A DNA stretch of 64,000 nt from Mycoplasmatota bacterium (GTDB lineage Bacteria > Bacillota_I > Bacilli_A > MAG-NZ): the NCBI GenBank assembly GCA_018394315.1, contig CP074575.1, positions 1,334,615 through 1,398,614 of the forward strand, given 5' to 3'. The notes below the pieces were generated by a model that was given only the letters and a program-made list of their open reading frames with translations, searched no databases and was not told the origin of the DNA. Numbering within the stretch: the first letter of the stretch is position 1; each line of letters starts with the position of its first letter. Position numbers and translations under genes: made by a program. Below are positions 26,960 to 35,579 of the stretch, piece by piece.

Positions 26960-28061
26960 ATTAGAAAAGTTAGCAAAAAGTCTACTGAATTACTCAGTCG
27001 AAGTAAAAGAAGGTCACCATGTAATGATAAGAGGTGATTACGAAGCAAAACCACTACTACTAGAGTTGATAAGAGAGTGTAAACGTATAGGAGCACACCC
27101 TTATGTTCAAATTCTTGATGATGAAATTTCTAGAGAAATCAATTTAGCTACTAAAAAAGAACGACTTGATAAGATTATTAAATGGACTACACCAAAATAC
27201 GAAGATATAGACGCCTCTATAGGTGTTTACGCAGACAGAAACGACTACGCGAATGTAGATGTCCCAGTAGAGACAAAACTCTTGAGAGCGAAAAAATTAC
27301 GCCCTTTAAACGACATAATTATTAATACAAAAAAGTGGGTTATATTAAATTACCCAACGCATACATTAGCTCATAAAGCTAAAATGAGTTATGAGCAGTT
27401 CTATGACTACTGTATGAAGGTTTCATTAGTTGATTATTCCAAAATGAAGGAAGCATTTAAACCTTTAGCAGAACTTATAAATAAAACTGATAAGGTTAAA
27501 ATAATTGGACCAGGAACTGATATATCATTTTCAATAAAAGGATACGGATCCGAACCATGTTCTGGTGAATGTAATATTCCTGATGGTGAAATATATACAG
27601 CACCAGTAATTGATTCTGTTAATGGAGTTATAACATATAATACTCCAAGTGCTAATAGAGGAACTGTTTTTAATAAAGTATCACTAACTTTTGAAAATGG
27701 AAAGATAATTAATTCTACTTGTGATGGCGATAATGATAAGTTGAAAGAAATATTTGATACTGATGAAGGTGCTAGATTTGTCGGAGAATTCGCTATTGGG
27801 GTTAATCCTTACATAACTAAATCAATGGGCGATATTCTCTATGATGAAAAAATAGCAGGTTCAATTCACTTCACTCCGGGTCAAGCTTATCTTGGGCCAG
27901 CGGATAATGGAAATAGATCAGCTATTCATTGGGATCTAGTATTGATTCAAACAGAAGAGTACGGTGGAGGAGAGATTTACTTCGACGATATTCTAATAAG
28001 AAAAGATGGGATTTTTGTCTTAGAAAGTTTGAAGGGATTAAATCCGGAAAACTTAAAATAA
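26946..28061 (+). CDS. M29 family metallo-aminopeptidase
   Basis: 371 aa, the size of AmpS/PepS/aminopeptidase T. Metal ligand regions are GECNIPDGEIYTAP near residue 211, GEFAIGVNP near 280, GSIHFTPGQAY near 306 and SAIHWDLVLIQ near 322. It removes N-terminal residues from peptides in the cytoplasm. AAGGAG lies just before ATG 26946, within the end of the DUF402 gene. Two further metallopeptidase families (M24, M42) are encoded in this window. Confidence 0.92.
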   Translation: MKDLRLEKLAKSLLNYSVEVKEGHHVMIRGDYEAKPLLLELIRECKRIGAHPYVQILDDEISREINLATKKERLDKIIKWTTPKYEDIDASIGVYADRNDYANVDVPVETKLLRAKKLRPLNDIIINTKKWVILNYPTHTLAHKAKMSYEQFYDYCMKVSLVDYSKMKEAFKPLAELINKTDKVKIIGPGTDISFSIKGYGSEPCSGECNIPDGEIYTAPVIDSVNGVITYNTPSANRGTVFNKVSLTFENGKIINSTCDGDNDKLKEIFDTDEGARFVGEFAIGVNPYITKSMGDILYDEKIAGSIHFTPGQAYLGPADNGNRSAIHWDLVLIQTEEYGGGEIYFDDILIRKDGIFVLESLKGLNPENLK

Positions 28062-28075
28062 TATTTAATTTTATA

Positions 28076-28104
28076 TTGACTTATTTATTAGTCAGTGGTA
28101 ATAT
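28076..28104 (+). promoter_or_regulatory. Promoter of the tRNA-Gly pair
   Basis: TTGACT (28076-28081), a 17-bp spacer and TAATAT (28099-28104), with transcription predicted about 15 nt before the first tRNA. Confidence 0.7.
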
Positions 28105-28125
28105 ATTCTTGCTGACTAATTAATT

Positions 28126-28200
<75 letters not shown>

Positions 28201-28228
28201 TTTAATTTAATAAAAGTCAGTATAATAT

Positions 28229-28303
<75 letters not shown>

Positions 28304-28313
28304 TAAAAATTTT

Positions 28314-28335
28314 AGGAGATTTATCTCCTTTTCTT
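28314..28335 (+). terminator. Terminator of the tRNA-Gly pair
   Basis: Six-bp stem AGGAGA / TCTCCT (loop TTTA) followed by TTTCTT. Confidence 0.75.
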
Positions 28336-28389
28336 ATAGTAGAAGAAGATTTATTGTGATATATTTATAATATAAACGAGGTGATTAAT

Positions 28390-29463
28390 ATGATTGTTAA
28401 AAAAATTAAAGAAATTATTAAAAATGAGAATTATCAAGCAATTTTTTTAGCAGGACATGAGAATGAAGCAGTGCTAAAGAATATTAGATATGTTTCAGGA
28501 TTTACCGGAACTTCAGGTTATGTCTTTATTGGAGCGGATTTTGGTTATTTCATTTCCGATTTCAGATATAGAGATCAAGCGAAAAACCAAGTTACAGATC
28601 TAGATTTCATTGAAATTGATACTACAATTTTTGATGTAATTAATGATTTGATAAAAAAACATAACGTTAAGTTGACGGCTTTTGATAAGAAACTGTTCTA
28701 TTCAGAATATGAAAAATTTGATGAAGAACTAGATTCAGAATTAGTACCACTAGATAATATTATAGAAAAATTAAGAATCTCTAAGAACGAGAACGAAATT
28801 AAGTTACTTCAAGAAGCATGTAATATTACAGATAGAGCTTTTTCGCACATTCTCGATTTTATTAAACCCGGTATGACTGAAAAACAAGTTGAAAGAGAAT
28901 TAAAGGATTATATGCTTAATGAAGGTGCTGATGGAGCATGGGATTCTTTCATTGTTGCCAGTGGACCTCGTGGAGCAATGCCTCATGGGATAGCTAGTGA
29001 CAAAGTGATCGAAACAGGTGAGTTAGTAACTTTGGATATTGGGTGTGTTTATAAAGGATACACATCTGATATGACAAGAACAATAGCCGTTGGTGAAGTA
29101 TCGGATAAACTAAAGGAAATTTATGAAGTAGTAAAAACTGCTCAACAGAAAGGTCTAGATGCTGCTAAAGCAGGAATAACTGGAAAAGAACTTGATGCAG
29201 TGTGCCGTGACTATATTTCAAGTAAAGGATACAAAGAGCAATTCAAACACGGAACTGGCCATGGAATAGGTCTTGATGTACATGAAGCGCCATATGTTTC
29301 AGTAAGAAATGAAAATCCGTTAGAAGAAGGAGCATGTGTATCTATTGAACCAGGTATTTACATAACTGGTTTAGGTGGTGTTAGGATAGAGGATGATATA
29401 ATTTTAACTCGAAATGGATGTATCGTTTTAAATAATTCTCCAAAAGATTTAATCAAGATTTAA
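28390..29463 (+). CDS. Xaa-Pro peptidase, M24 family (short form)
   Basis: 357 aa with a short creatinase-type N-terminal domain and a pita-bread M24 domain. Metal ligands lie in LDIGCVYKGYTSDMTRT near residue 215, GTGHGIGLDVHEAPYV near 286 and SIEPGIYITGLGGVRIEDD near 318. It cleaves N-terminal residues before proline. The frame extends to a GTG at 28381 that is part of the ribosome site (CGAGGTGAT); ATG 28390 is the better start. It differs from the second, longer M24 enzyme at 61.2 kb. Confidence 0.92.
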   Translation: MIVKKIKEIIKNENYQAIFLAGHENEAVLKNIRYVSGFTGTSGYVFIGADFGYFISDFRYRDQAKNQVTDLDFIEIDTTIFDVINDLIKKHNVKLTAFDKKLFYSEYEKFDEELDSELVPLDNIIEKLRISKNENEIKLLQEACNITDRAFSHILDFIKPGMTEKQVERELKDYMLNEGADGAWDSFIVASGPRGAMPHGIASDKVIETGELVTLDIGCVYKGYTSDMTRTIAVGEVSDKLKEIYEVVKTAQQKGLDAAKAGITGKELDAVCRDYISSKGYKEQFKHGTGHGIGLDVHEAPYVSVRNENPLEEGACVSIEPGIYITGLGGVRIEDDIILTRNGCIVLNNSPKDLIKI

Positions 29464-29488
29464 GTAGGTAATTTGCCTACTTTTTTTT
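29462..29488 (+). terminator. Intrinsic terminator after the M24 peptidase
   Basis: Stem AAGTAGGTA / TGCCTACTT (one G-T pair, loop ATT) followed by eight Ts. Confidence 0.85.
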
Positions 29489-29556
29489 ATAATATCATTT
29501 AAATTATAGGAATATTAATAATTATAAATATTTTAAAATACATGAAATCGACTAAC

Positions 29557-29620
29557 TTTTTGCATCAGGAGATTAAAAAGTGCCCCTTAAGGGGCGTATT
29601 TTGAAGGAATGTTGCAAAAA
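29557..29620. repeat. Symmetric nested dyad upstream of the hybrid kinase
   Basis: A perfect 14-bp palindrome GCCCCTTAAGGGGC (29582-29595) is flanked at exactly 17 bp on each side by arms of an 8-bp inverted repeat, TTTTTGCA (29557-29564) and TGCAAAAA (29613-29620). The GC-rich core stands out in this AT-rich DNA. It could be a protein operator or a structured RNA. It is not a convincing terminator because the trailing T-run is interrupted. Confidence 0.6.
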
Positions 29621-29621
29621 T

Positions 29622-29660
29622 TGTCGAAAATTTCCACTTTTAAAGAAAGTATATTATAAT
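29622..29660 (+). promoter_or_regulatory. Putative Spo0A box and promoter of the hybrid kinase
   Basis: TGTCGAA (29622-29628) is an exact match to the Spo0A-box consensus. It lies 26 bp before a perfect TATAAT (29655-29660). No normal -35 is present at the expected place, as is often true of activator-dependent promoters. One exact 7-mer can occur by chance in 64 kb, so position is the main support. Confidence 0.5.
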
Positions 29661-29690
29661 AATAGTATACATTTTCATGGAGGTAGTAAG

Positions 29691-29717
29691 ATGTTCTTAC
29701 TTGTTGATTTCTCATGA
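29691..29717 (+). CDS. Putative 8-residue leader peptide (MFLLVDFS) coupled to the kinase
   Basis: GGAGGT (29679-29684) is the only strong ribosome site in the leader. It serves ATG 29691, which opens an eight-codon frame ending in TGA (29715-29717). That stop overlaps the kinase ATG (29714) as ATGA. The kinase has no ribosome site of its own, so its translation probably depends on this minicistron. Confidence 0.5.
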   Translation: MFLLVDFS

Positions 29718-32404
29718 TTAAACTAAGGTGGATTTTTATTGCGGTATTTATCACTTTAATAATAGTACTAATTGAGATATCCCAAAGTAATAGGGACATT
29801 TTTACAAGCGAAGAAAAGGAATATATTCAAGAGCTTCAAGAGGAAGTTATATATATAAATGTGCTTCCGAAGATTTTTGATGAATCACATTTTCATTTTA
29901 ATGGGGAAAAAAGAGGTTATCTTCAATCTTTCGCAAATATTTTAAAAGAGGATCTAGGATTAACTTTAGAAATTAGAGAGAATGATTCTTGGAGTAATAT
30001 GAACTGTGAAGATTTACCTTGTGAAGATATAAGTTTATTCTTTGGTTTAAATAAAACATCAGAAAGAACGGAGGATTTTGTATTTACTAGCGCATTTGCT
30101 AGGAAGTATTACTCTAATTTCACATTGGATGAAAGTTTTGCAAGTAGTTTGAAAGATTTAGATGGAACACGAATAGGATTAGTAGAAGCTGATTCGGTCA
30201 TAAATTTAATTTCTAATAATTATTCTTATCTCTTAGATAACGTGTTGTTTTATGAATCTTTTGAAGTACTAAAAGAGGAAATGATAAGGGGTAATATAGA
30301 TAGTATCATAATGCAAAACTTCTTAGGAAAACATAGTTTCATCAAACAGTTCTCATTAGATGACTATTCACCTGTATATAGATTAAGTGCTTTGAAAGAA
30401 AACGAATTACTATTAAATATCATTGAGAAGAAAATTGTTGAATTAAGAGAAAATGGAATATTAGATGAAATTATCAATGAGGAAAAAAATACGTTAATCA
30501 AGTCGAAAATTAATTTAAATCCTGATGAACGTTGGTTTTTATTTAAAATGGATACATTAGATGTTGCGATTGATCCTAATTTACTTCCAATTGAATACTT
30601 CCAAGATCATGTTCCACAAGGATTTATACCTTCTGTTCTTAATGAAATTGCCGAAATAGTAGGGTTTGAGATAAATTATATATCTAAATTAGATAATAAT
30701 AAAGAAGATTTATTAAGAAATGGGGAAGTAGATTTAATCGGTGATTACCCTATTAAAGAGAATGAGGATGATATATTTTACTCAGATCCTTTAAGAAAGG
30801 GACATTATGAGATTGTAGGTTTAGATGGAAACAAAGAAGTTTTCTGTCCAAGTGATTTAAGTGATAATACAGTCGCTGTAATAGGGGAGAACTTTGTTAT
30901 TAAGAATATTGAGAGAATTTATAGTCCAACTATTATTGAAACAGGTAGTTATCAAGAAGCTATAAGTGCAGTAAGAACTGGTAAAACTGATTATTTACTA
31001 ATCGACGAAGAAGCGTTCTTAGGGCTAATGAATAAATATAAAATTTCTGACTTGGTTATTTTGGGAAGTATACCAATTGGATTCGAAACAGGATTTGCAG
31101 TTAACGAAGAGAATGTGGAATTAATTAATATAATTAATAGGGTGTTGCCTTATGTTAATCTTGAATTGGAATTGAGTCAAGCTATAAGCAACGTTGGCTA
31201 TACAATTAGTGCAATTGACGTTCTTTTACCTATAATTCTGGTTTTGTTTTTAGTTACTATAATCATTTTATACTCAAAAGCATATTACGGTAAAAAGATT
31301 GCTGAAACTGCAAATTCAGCTAAAACTTCATTTTTAGCAAATTTATCTCACGAACTTAGAACGCCACTAAATACAATTATAGGTTACTCTGATTTGATAT
31401 CTACTGCGACCGATGAAGAAAAAGAGAAGTTCTTATCTAAGATCGTAAGTTCATCCAAGATATTATTAGATCTAGTTAATGACGTGATTGATTTATCAAA
31501 AGTAAATGCTGAGTTATTAGAACTTGAGAATAGTAATTTTGATATGACTAGTGAACTGACGATGCTTATGGAATCATATTCTCTCTTTTCCAAGGAAAAA
31601 GATGTTGATTTATTGTACGAGTTTATTAACGTACCTAAAGTTGTAAATGGAGATATACTAAGAATTAAACAAATAATAACAAATTTTGTATACAATTCTA
31701 TTAAATTCACAAATGAAGGTTTTGTAAAATTAATAGTACAATGTAATAAAACTGACGATAAATTTAATTTCACATTTAAAGTAATCGATACTGGTATTGG
31801 TATTAAAGATGAAAAAATCAAATTACTTTTTAGACCATTTGATCAATTACACTCTTCTACTGCAAGGAAGTACGGTGGAAGTGGTCTAGGTTTAAGTATT
31901 GCAAAAAAACTAATTAATATTATGGGAGGCTCAATTAAAGTTTATTCCAAAGTTGATGTAGGAACAACATTTACCTTTAACTTAATTTTAAATAGTCCGA
32001 TGGAGGAATATGAAGAAGAGGCTAGTTCTTTAGAAATAGACATAACGAAGTTATCAATTCTAGTTGCAGAAGATAATAGAGTAAATCAAACTCTTGTAAT
32101 TGAATTGCTTAAGTCTAGGAATGTACTGGATGTAGATGTTGCGGATAACGGGCGAATTGTAATTGACATGCTTAAGATAAAAGAATATGATCTGATATTA
32201 ATGGATATAAATATGCCTGTACTTAATGGATTAGAAGCGACAAAAATTATTAGAGAAAAATTTCCCCATAGAAATCATAAAATAATTGCCCTTACGGCAA
32301 ACGTTTTGAAAAAAGATATTGAGAATTATTTAATGAATGGATTTGACGATACAATAGCAAAGCCAATAAATCTAGATGTCTTATTTAATAAAATTTCTAA
32401 GTAA
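29714..32404 (+). CDS. Hybrid sensor histidine kinase with two solute-binding-type sensor domains
   Basis: 896 aa. Membrane helix at about 5-22; two periplasmic-type (SBP_bac_3, BvgS/EvgS-like) domains at about 45-260 and 275-490; second helix at about 497-519. HisKA follows, with SFLANLSHELRTPLN and phosphoacceptor His546. The HATPase has NFVYNSIKFTNEGF, DTGIGIKDEKI and GGSGLGLSIAKKL. A C-terminal receiver has LILMDINMP with Asp831 and conserved Lys in IAKPI. It probably senses an extracellular amino acid or similar small ligand and passes phosphate through its own receiver. No HPt domain or separate response regulator lies next to it. The start is coupled to a short leader peptide. Confidence 0.92.
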   Translation: MIKLRWIFIAVFITLIIVLIEISQSNRDIFTSEEKEYIQELQEEVIYINVLPKIFDESHFHFNGEKRGYLQSFANILKEDLGLTLEIRENDSWSNMNCEDLPCEDISLFFGLNKTSERTEDFVFTSAFARKYYSNFTLDESFASSLKDLDGTRIGLVEADSVINLISNNYSYLLDNVLFYESFEVLKEEMIRGNIDSIIMQNFLGKHSFIKQFSLDDYSPVYRLSALKENELLLNIIEKKIVELRENGILDEIINEEKNTLIKSKINLNPDERWFLFKMDTLDVAIDPNLLPIEYFQDHVPQGFIPSVLNEIAEIVGFEINYISKLDNNKEDLLRNGEVDLIGDYPIKENEDDIFYSDPLRKGHYEIVGLDGNKEVFCPSDLSDNTVAVIGENFVIKNIERIYSPTIIETGSYQEAISAVRTGKTDYLLIDEEAFLGLMNKYKISDLVILGSIPIGFETGFAVNEENVELINIINRVLPYVNLELELSQAISNVGYTISAIDVLLPIILVLFLVTIIILYSKAYYGKKIAETANSAKTSFLANLSHELRTPLNTIIGYSDLISTATDEEKEKFLSKIVSSSKILLDLVNDVIDLSKVNAELLELENSNFDMTSELTMLMESYSLFSKEKDVDLLYEFINVPKVVNGDILRIKQIITNFVYNSIKFTNEGFVKLIVQCNKTDDKFNFTFKVIDTGIGIKDEKIKLLFRPFDQLHSSTARKYGGSGLGLSIAKKLINIMGGSIKVYSKVDVGTTFTFNLILNSPMEEYEEEASSLEIDITKLSILVAEDNRVNQTLVIELLKSRNVLDVDVADNGRIVIDMLKIKEYDLILMDINMPVLNGLEATKIIREKFPHRNHKIIALTANVLKKDIENYLMNGFDDTIAKPINLDVLFNKISK

Positions 32405-32531
32405 ATCAAATTTTCATCATATTATTTACTTATCATTTTTAGTTTTCACATTATAAATAGCAATATTGTATGAAAACCAGAAATAATATGTTACAATTAT
32501 TTAGATTTTTAAGAATAGAAGGTGGTATTAC

Positions 32532-32819
32532 ATGTATTGCTCAAGATGTGGTTCACAGGTTGCAGCTGATCAAGATGTTTGCTTGTCTTGTGGTGCAATT
32601 GTAAATGAGAAAAAACCTACTGTTCAAGATAATGGTGGATTTGGATGGGGATTATTAGGATTTTGTATCCCTATTGTTGGTTTAATACTATTTCTAGTTT
32701 GGAATACTGATAGACCAAAAACTGCAAAAAGTGCTGGTTTGGGTGCTTTAATATCATTTCTCGGTTGGATACTTGTATATGTTTTCTTTATAGTATTAGC
32801 AGCTTCTTTTTCATACTAA
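32532..32819 (+). CDS. Zinc-ribbon membrane protein
   Basis: 95 aa. An N-terminal zinc ribbon MYCSRCGSQ...CLSCGAIV (two CxxCG knuckles) is followed by a linker and two hydrophobic segments (about residues 36-54 and 66-92). The function is unknown; such proteins are common in Firmicutes. AGAAGGTGG precedes the ATG. The DUF2085 gene starts 5 bp downstream. Confidence 0.8.
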   Translation: MYCSRCGSQVAADQDVCLSCGAIVNEKKPTVQDNGGFGWGLLGFCIPIVGLILFLVWNTDRPKTAKSAGLGALISFLGWILVYVFFIVLAASFSY

Positions 32820-32824
32820 AGTAA

Positions 32825-33397
32825 GTGAGTAAAAATATAAAAATCAATGAAAACATCTCGATTGATATGTTTTCTTATTTTTTCTTATTTCTTTTGGTTA
32901 ATCTTCCATTTATCATGATATACTTTTTACTTATTTTTGGAGGTAAAAATAATGTAGATTTATACAGTACTCAATTTGCATCGGTGGGATTCCTTCTTAT
33001 AATAGTTGGAGTGTGTATTTATCAGTTTTTAAAGACAAATGAGATAAATTATCTTGGTATTTTATTTATGTGTCATCAAAAGAATGAATGCTCATTCCAA
33101 CTATATGGAAAAAAATTTTTGGTTTGCTCAAGGTGTACTGGGATAATAATTGGTTTTCTCATTTCGCTTCCCTTAAGCTTTTTCATTAAAAATACTATTA
33201 TTTTATCAGTAGCTTTGATGATCCCTCTTATCTTCGATGGTATTCTTCAATTAAAGTCTAGATATACAAGTACTAACGCAGTAAGATTAGTTACAGGAAT
33301 TAGTTTTGGTTTTGGAATGGTATACTTGTATGCAAATTTAATTCTAAGATTGATTAGAATTGGATACAAGATAGCTTCATTGGTTAATTTAATATAA
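32825..33397 (+). CDS. DUF2085 family membrane protein
   Basis: 190 aa with about five hydrophobic segments. The family pattern appears at FMCHQKNECSFQLYGKK near residue 80 and VCSRCTGIIIGFLISLPLS near 99, with conserved Cys and His that could bind metal. The start is a GTG with a weak ribosome site 5 bp after the preceding gene, suggesting coupling. The biochemical role of DUF2085 is not known. Confidence 0.78.
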   Translation: MSKNIKINENISIDMFSYFFLFLLVNLPFIMIYFLLIFGGKNNVDLYSTQFASVGFLLIIVGVCIYQFLKTNEINYLGILFMCHQKNECSFQLYGKKFLVCSRCTGIIIGFLISLPLSFFIKNTIILSVALMIPLIFDGILQLKSRYTSTNAVRLVTGISFGFGMVYLYANLILRLIRIGYKIASLVNLI

Positions 33398-33479
33398 CCA
33401 TGCTTATGATTCCTTAATCATTTTAGAAATAATATAAAAGATAACAATTTTAATAGTTTAGAGAAAAGGAAAAATTATA

Positions 33480-34334
33480 ATGAAAAGAGCCTTGGTTTTA
33501 GAGGGCGGTGGATTTAGAGGAATGTTCACTGCTGGTATACTTGATTATTTTTTGGAACAAAAACTTAATTTTAATTCTGTAATTGGTGTTTCGATGGGTG
33601 CTTTAATAGGAATGAATTACATTTCTAAACAAAAGTACCGTTCAAGAGATTTAGCTATAAATTATATGTTCGATAAAAACTATATATCTTTTAAAAATCT
33701 CATTTTGAAGGGCAATTTAGTAAACTGGAATTATTTGTTTTCTGGTAAAATAAACGAAGATAATCCTTTTGATGAGAAATCTTTTCATAACTCTAGCAGC
33801 AAGTTCTTTGTCAATGTCTTTAATTTAAGAACAGGAGAAGTAGAGTATCACGATACTGTTAAGAATGACCATTTTGTTGATTATATTAAAGCATCCGCAT
33901 CTTTACCAGTTGCTTCTAGGAAAGTCAAGATAGGTGATGAGATTTTTTTTGACGGTGGGGTAGTCGATTCGCTAGCATTTGAAAAGGCTATAGAAGATAG
34001 ATACGACAAAACAGTGTTAATTTTAACTAGGACACTTGAATACAAAAAGAAAGTCCAGCCTGCATTATGGTTCTTTAGACTCAGATATTTTAGATACCCA
34101 AAGTTATATAAGAAATTAAAGGTAAGACATGATAGGTATAATAAGCTTGTGAAGAAAGCAGCTGAGCTAGAGAAAAATGGGGAATTATTTATCATAAGAC
34201 CAGAAGAAGAATTAGGTATTGGTAGATTCGAAAAGGATGTTGGTAAACTTAAAGCAATCTATAACATTGGTTATGAGTATGCAAATAAGATTTATCCAGA
34301 TTTAATAAAATATTTGAAAGATGAAAATGCGTAA
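33480..34334 (+). CDS. Patatin-like phospholipase
   Basis: 284 aa of the bacterial RssA/YjjU-type patatin family. The oxyanion loop is LEGGGFRGMFTAG at residues 7-19, the nucleophile elbow GVSMG near 39 (catalytic Ser), and the catalytic Asp is in FFDGGVVDS near 156. It likely hydrolyses phospholipid or lysophospholipid acyl esters in the cytosol. No signal peptide is visible. It stands alone, ending in its own terminator. Confidence 0.9.
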   Translation: MKRALVLEGGGFRGMFTAGILDYFLEQKLNFNSVIGVSMGALIGMNYISKQKYRSRDLAINYMFDKNYISFKNLILKGNLVNWNYLFSGKINEDNPFDEKSFHNSSSKFFVNVFNLRTGEVEYHDTVKNDHFVDYIKASASLPVASRKVKIGDEIFFDGGVVDSLAFEKAIEDRYDKTVLILTRTLEYKKKVQPALWFFRLRYFRYPKLYKKLKVRHDRYNKLVKKAAELEKNGELFIIRPEEELGIGRFEKDVGKLKAIYNIGYEYANKIYPDLIKYLKDENA

Positions 34335-34347
34335 AAACGCATTTTTT
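34324..34347 (+). terminator. Intrinsic terminator overlapping the patatin stop
   Basis: Eight-bp stem AAAATGCG / CGCATTTT, loop TAAAAA, then Ts; the stop codon lies in the loop. Confidence 0.85.
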
Positions 34348-34405
34348 AGGTTTAAACACATCAAAAAAGATTTTCTTTTCATATTTTAAATATGAGGAGG
34401 AAATT

Positions 34406-34786
34406 ATGAAATATGCAACTGCTTATATAAAAAATCAGGAATTTACGGGACTAGAAGAGTTGAAAACTGCATTTCTAAGAGGTAGTGCCTTTAATAACTT
34501 ATATCAACCGTATAAAAAGTTTGATTATGAATTAAGTTCTAATAATAAAGAGCTGAAAAATATTCAGGCGATTTCGTTTATTTTGCTAGACTTAGGACTT
34601 TATTTAGATACACATCCGGATAACCAAGATGTGATTAATCTTTATAAAGAATTTTTAGAAAAATACAAACAATTAGTAAGAGACTATGAAGAGGAAAAAG
34701 GTCCACTTACTTTAAGAAGTGATTCATTAGGAAAGTATCCTTGGCAATGGCTACAAGAACCATGGCCTTGGGAAGAAGGAGAGTAA
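34406..34786 (+). CDS. Fused CotJA-CotJB spore coat protein
   Basis: 126 aa. The first ~40 residues (YATAYIKNQEFTGLEELKTA and GSAFNNLYQPYKKF) resemble CotJA, whose hallmark is a G-[ST]-x-F-x-x-LY-x-PY segment. The rest matches CotJB: ISFILLDLGLYLDTHPDNQD, then the C-terminal WQWLQEPWPWEEG. In Bacillus and Clostridia these are two separate genes, and here they form one continuous frame. GAGGAGG precedes the ATG, and cotJC starts one base after the stop. No strong sigma-E promoter could be fixed upstream. Confidence 0.85.
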   Translation: MKYATAYIKNQEFTGLEELKTAFLRGSAFNNLYQPYKKFDYELSSNNKELKNIQAISFILLDLGLYLDTHPDNQDVINLYKEFLEKYKQLVRDYEEEKGPLTLRSDSLGKYPWQWLQEPWPWEEGE

Positions 34787-34787
34787 T

Positions 34788-35351
34788 ATGTGGTTATATG
34801 AAAAGAAACTACAATTTCCTGTTAACATAAAAAACAAGGATGTTAGTTTAGCAAAATATATTGTTACCCAATACGGAGGACCAGACGGTGAATTAGGTGC
34901 TGCGATTAGGTATTTGAACCAAAGATACACAATGCCAACATCTAAAGGTATTGCACTGTTAACAGATATAGGAACAGAAGAATTAGGCCATGTTGAGATG
35001 ATACAAACAATGGTTTATCAATTACTTAAAGATGCTACTATTGAAGAATTAAAGGAAGCTGGTTTGGCAAGTCACTATACTCAACACAACCATGCTATCT
35101 TTCCTACTGATACAAATGGTGTACCTTTTAATGCAGGTGGGATTGGAACAACTGGAGATCCAATTGCAGATTTACACGAAAACTTAGCTGCCGAGCAAAA
35201 AGCGAGAGCTACATACGAACACTTGATGGACTTAACTAATGATCCAGAAGTGTTAGCGCCATTAAGTTTTTTAAGACAAAGAGAGATAATTCATTACCAA
35301 AGATTTGGTGAATATCTGACAGAATTAGAGGAAATGGCAGAAAATTCATAG
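34788..35351 (+). CDS. cotJC: Spore coat protein CotJC (manganese catalase family)
   Basis: 187-aa ferritin-like protein of the Mn-catalase family, made in the mother cell and incorporated in the inner coat. Di-metal ligands are in YGGPDGELGAAIRYLNQRY near residue 29, IGTEELGHVEMIQTMVYQLL near 64, and HENLAAEQKARATYEHLM then REIIHYQRFGEYL in the second half. It may remove peroxide or bind Mn in the spore. It is co-translated with the CotJA-CotJB fusion. Confidence 0.95.
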   Translation: MWLYEKKLQFPVNIKNKDVSLAKYIVTQYGGPDGELGAAIRYLNQRYTMPTSKGIALLTDIGTEELGHVEMIQTMVYQLLKDATIEELKEAGLASHYTQHNHAIFPTDTNGVPFNAGGIGTTGDPIADLHENLAAEQKARATYEHLMDLTNDPEVLAPLSFLRQREIIHYQRFGEYLTELEEMAENS

Positions 35352-35411
35352 TAGAATATAGCACGTTCTAAAAGGATTCTGCAAATATGTGCAAATTATC
35401 ACAAAAATAAT

Positions 35412-35455
35412 GAACTCTAACGATAGCAATATATGCTAGCAATAGAGTTCTTATT
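35412..35455 (+). terminator. Long hairpin after the cotJ operon
   Basis: GAACTCTA (35412-35419) pairs with TAGAGTTC (35443-35450), and inside this TAGCA pairs with TGCTA, followed by TTATTTTA. It probably ends the cotJ transcript about 60 bp after the stop. Confidence 0.7.
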
Positions 35456-35579
35456 TTATATATAGTAAACAAAGACTAAAAATATCTTACTTTAGTAGTT
35501 ATATTTTGTGTATATGATGCGTACATAGGAATCTTTTATTTTGTGACTAAATATATTATGCTTTAAACAGGTGATGTAA

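Noticed and set aside
27929-28123. 64-aa reading frame at the end of the M29 peptidase
   Set aside because: It is out of frame within a clear coding region and has no ribosome site.
29582-29600. GCCCCTTAAGGGGC as a simple terminator of the M24 peptidase
   Set aside because: A better terminator already exists at 29462-29488, and the T-run after the palindrome is interrupted; it fits the wider symmetric dyad better.
34340-34400. Sigma-E promoter before the cotJ operon
   Set aside because: A CATATTTT exists, but there is no matching -35 at the proper distance; the match is too weak to list.
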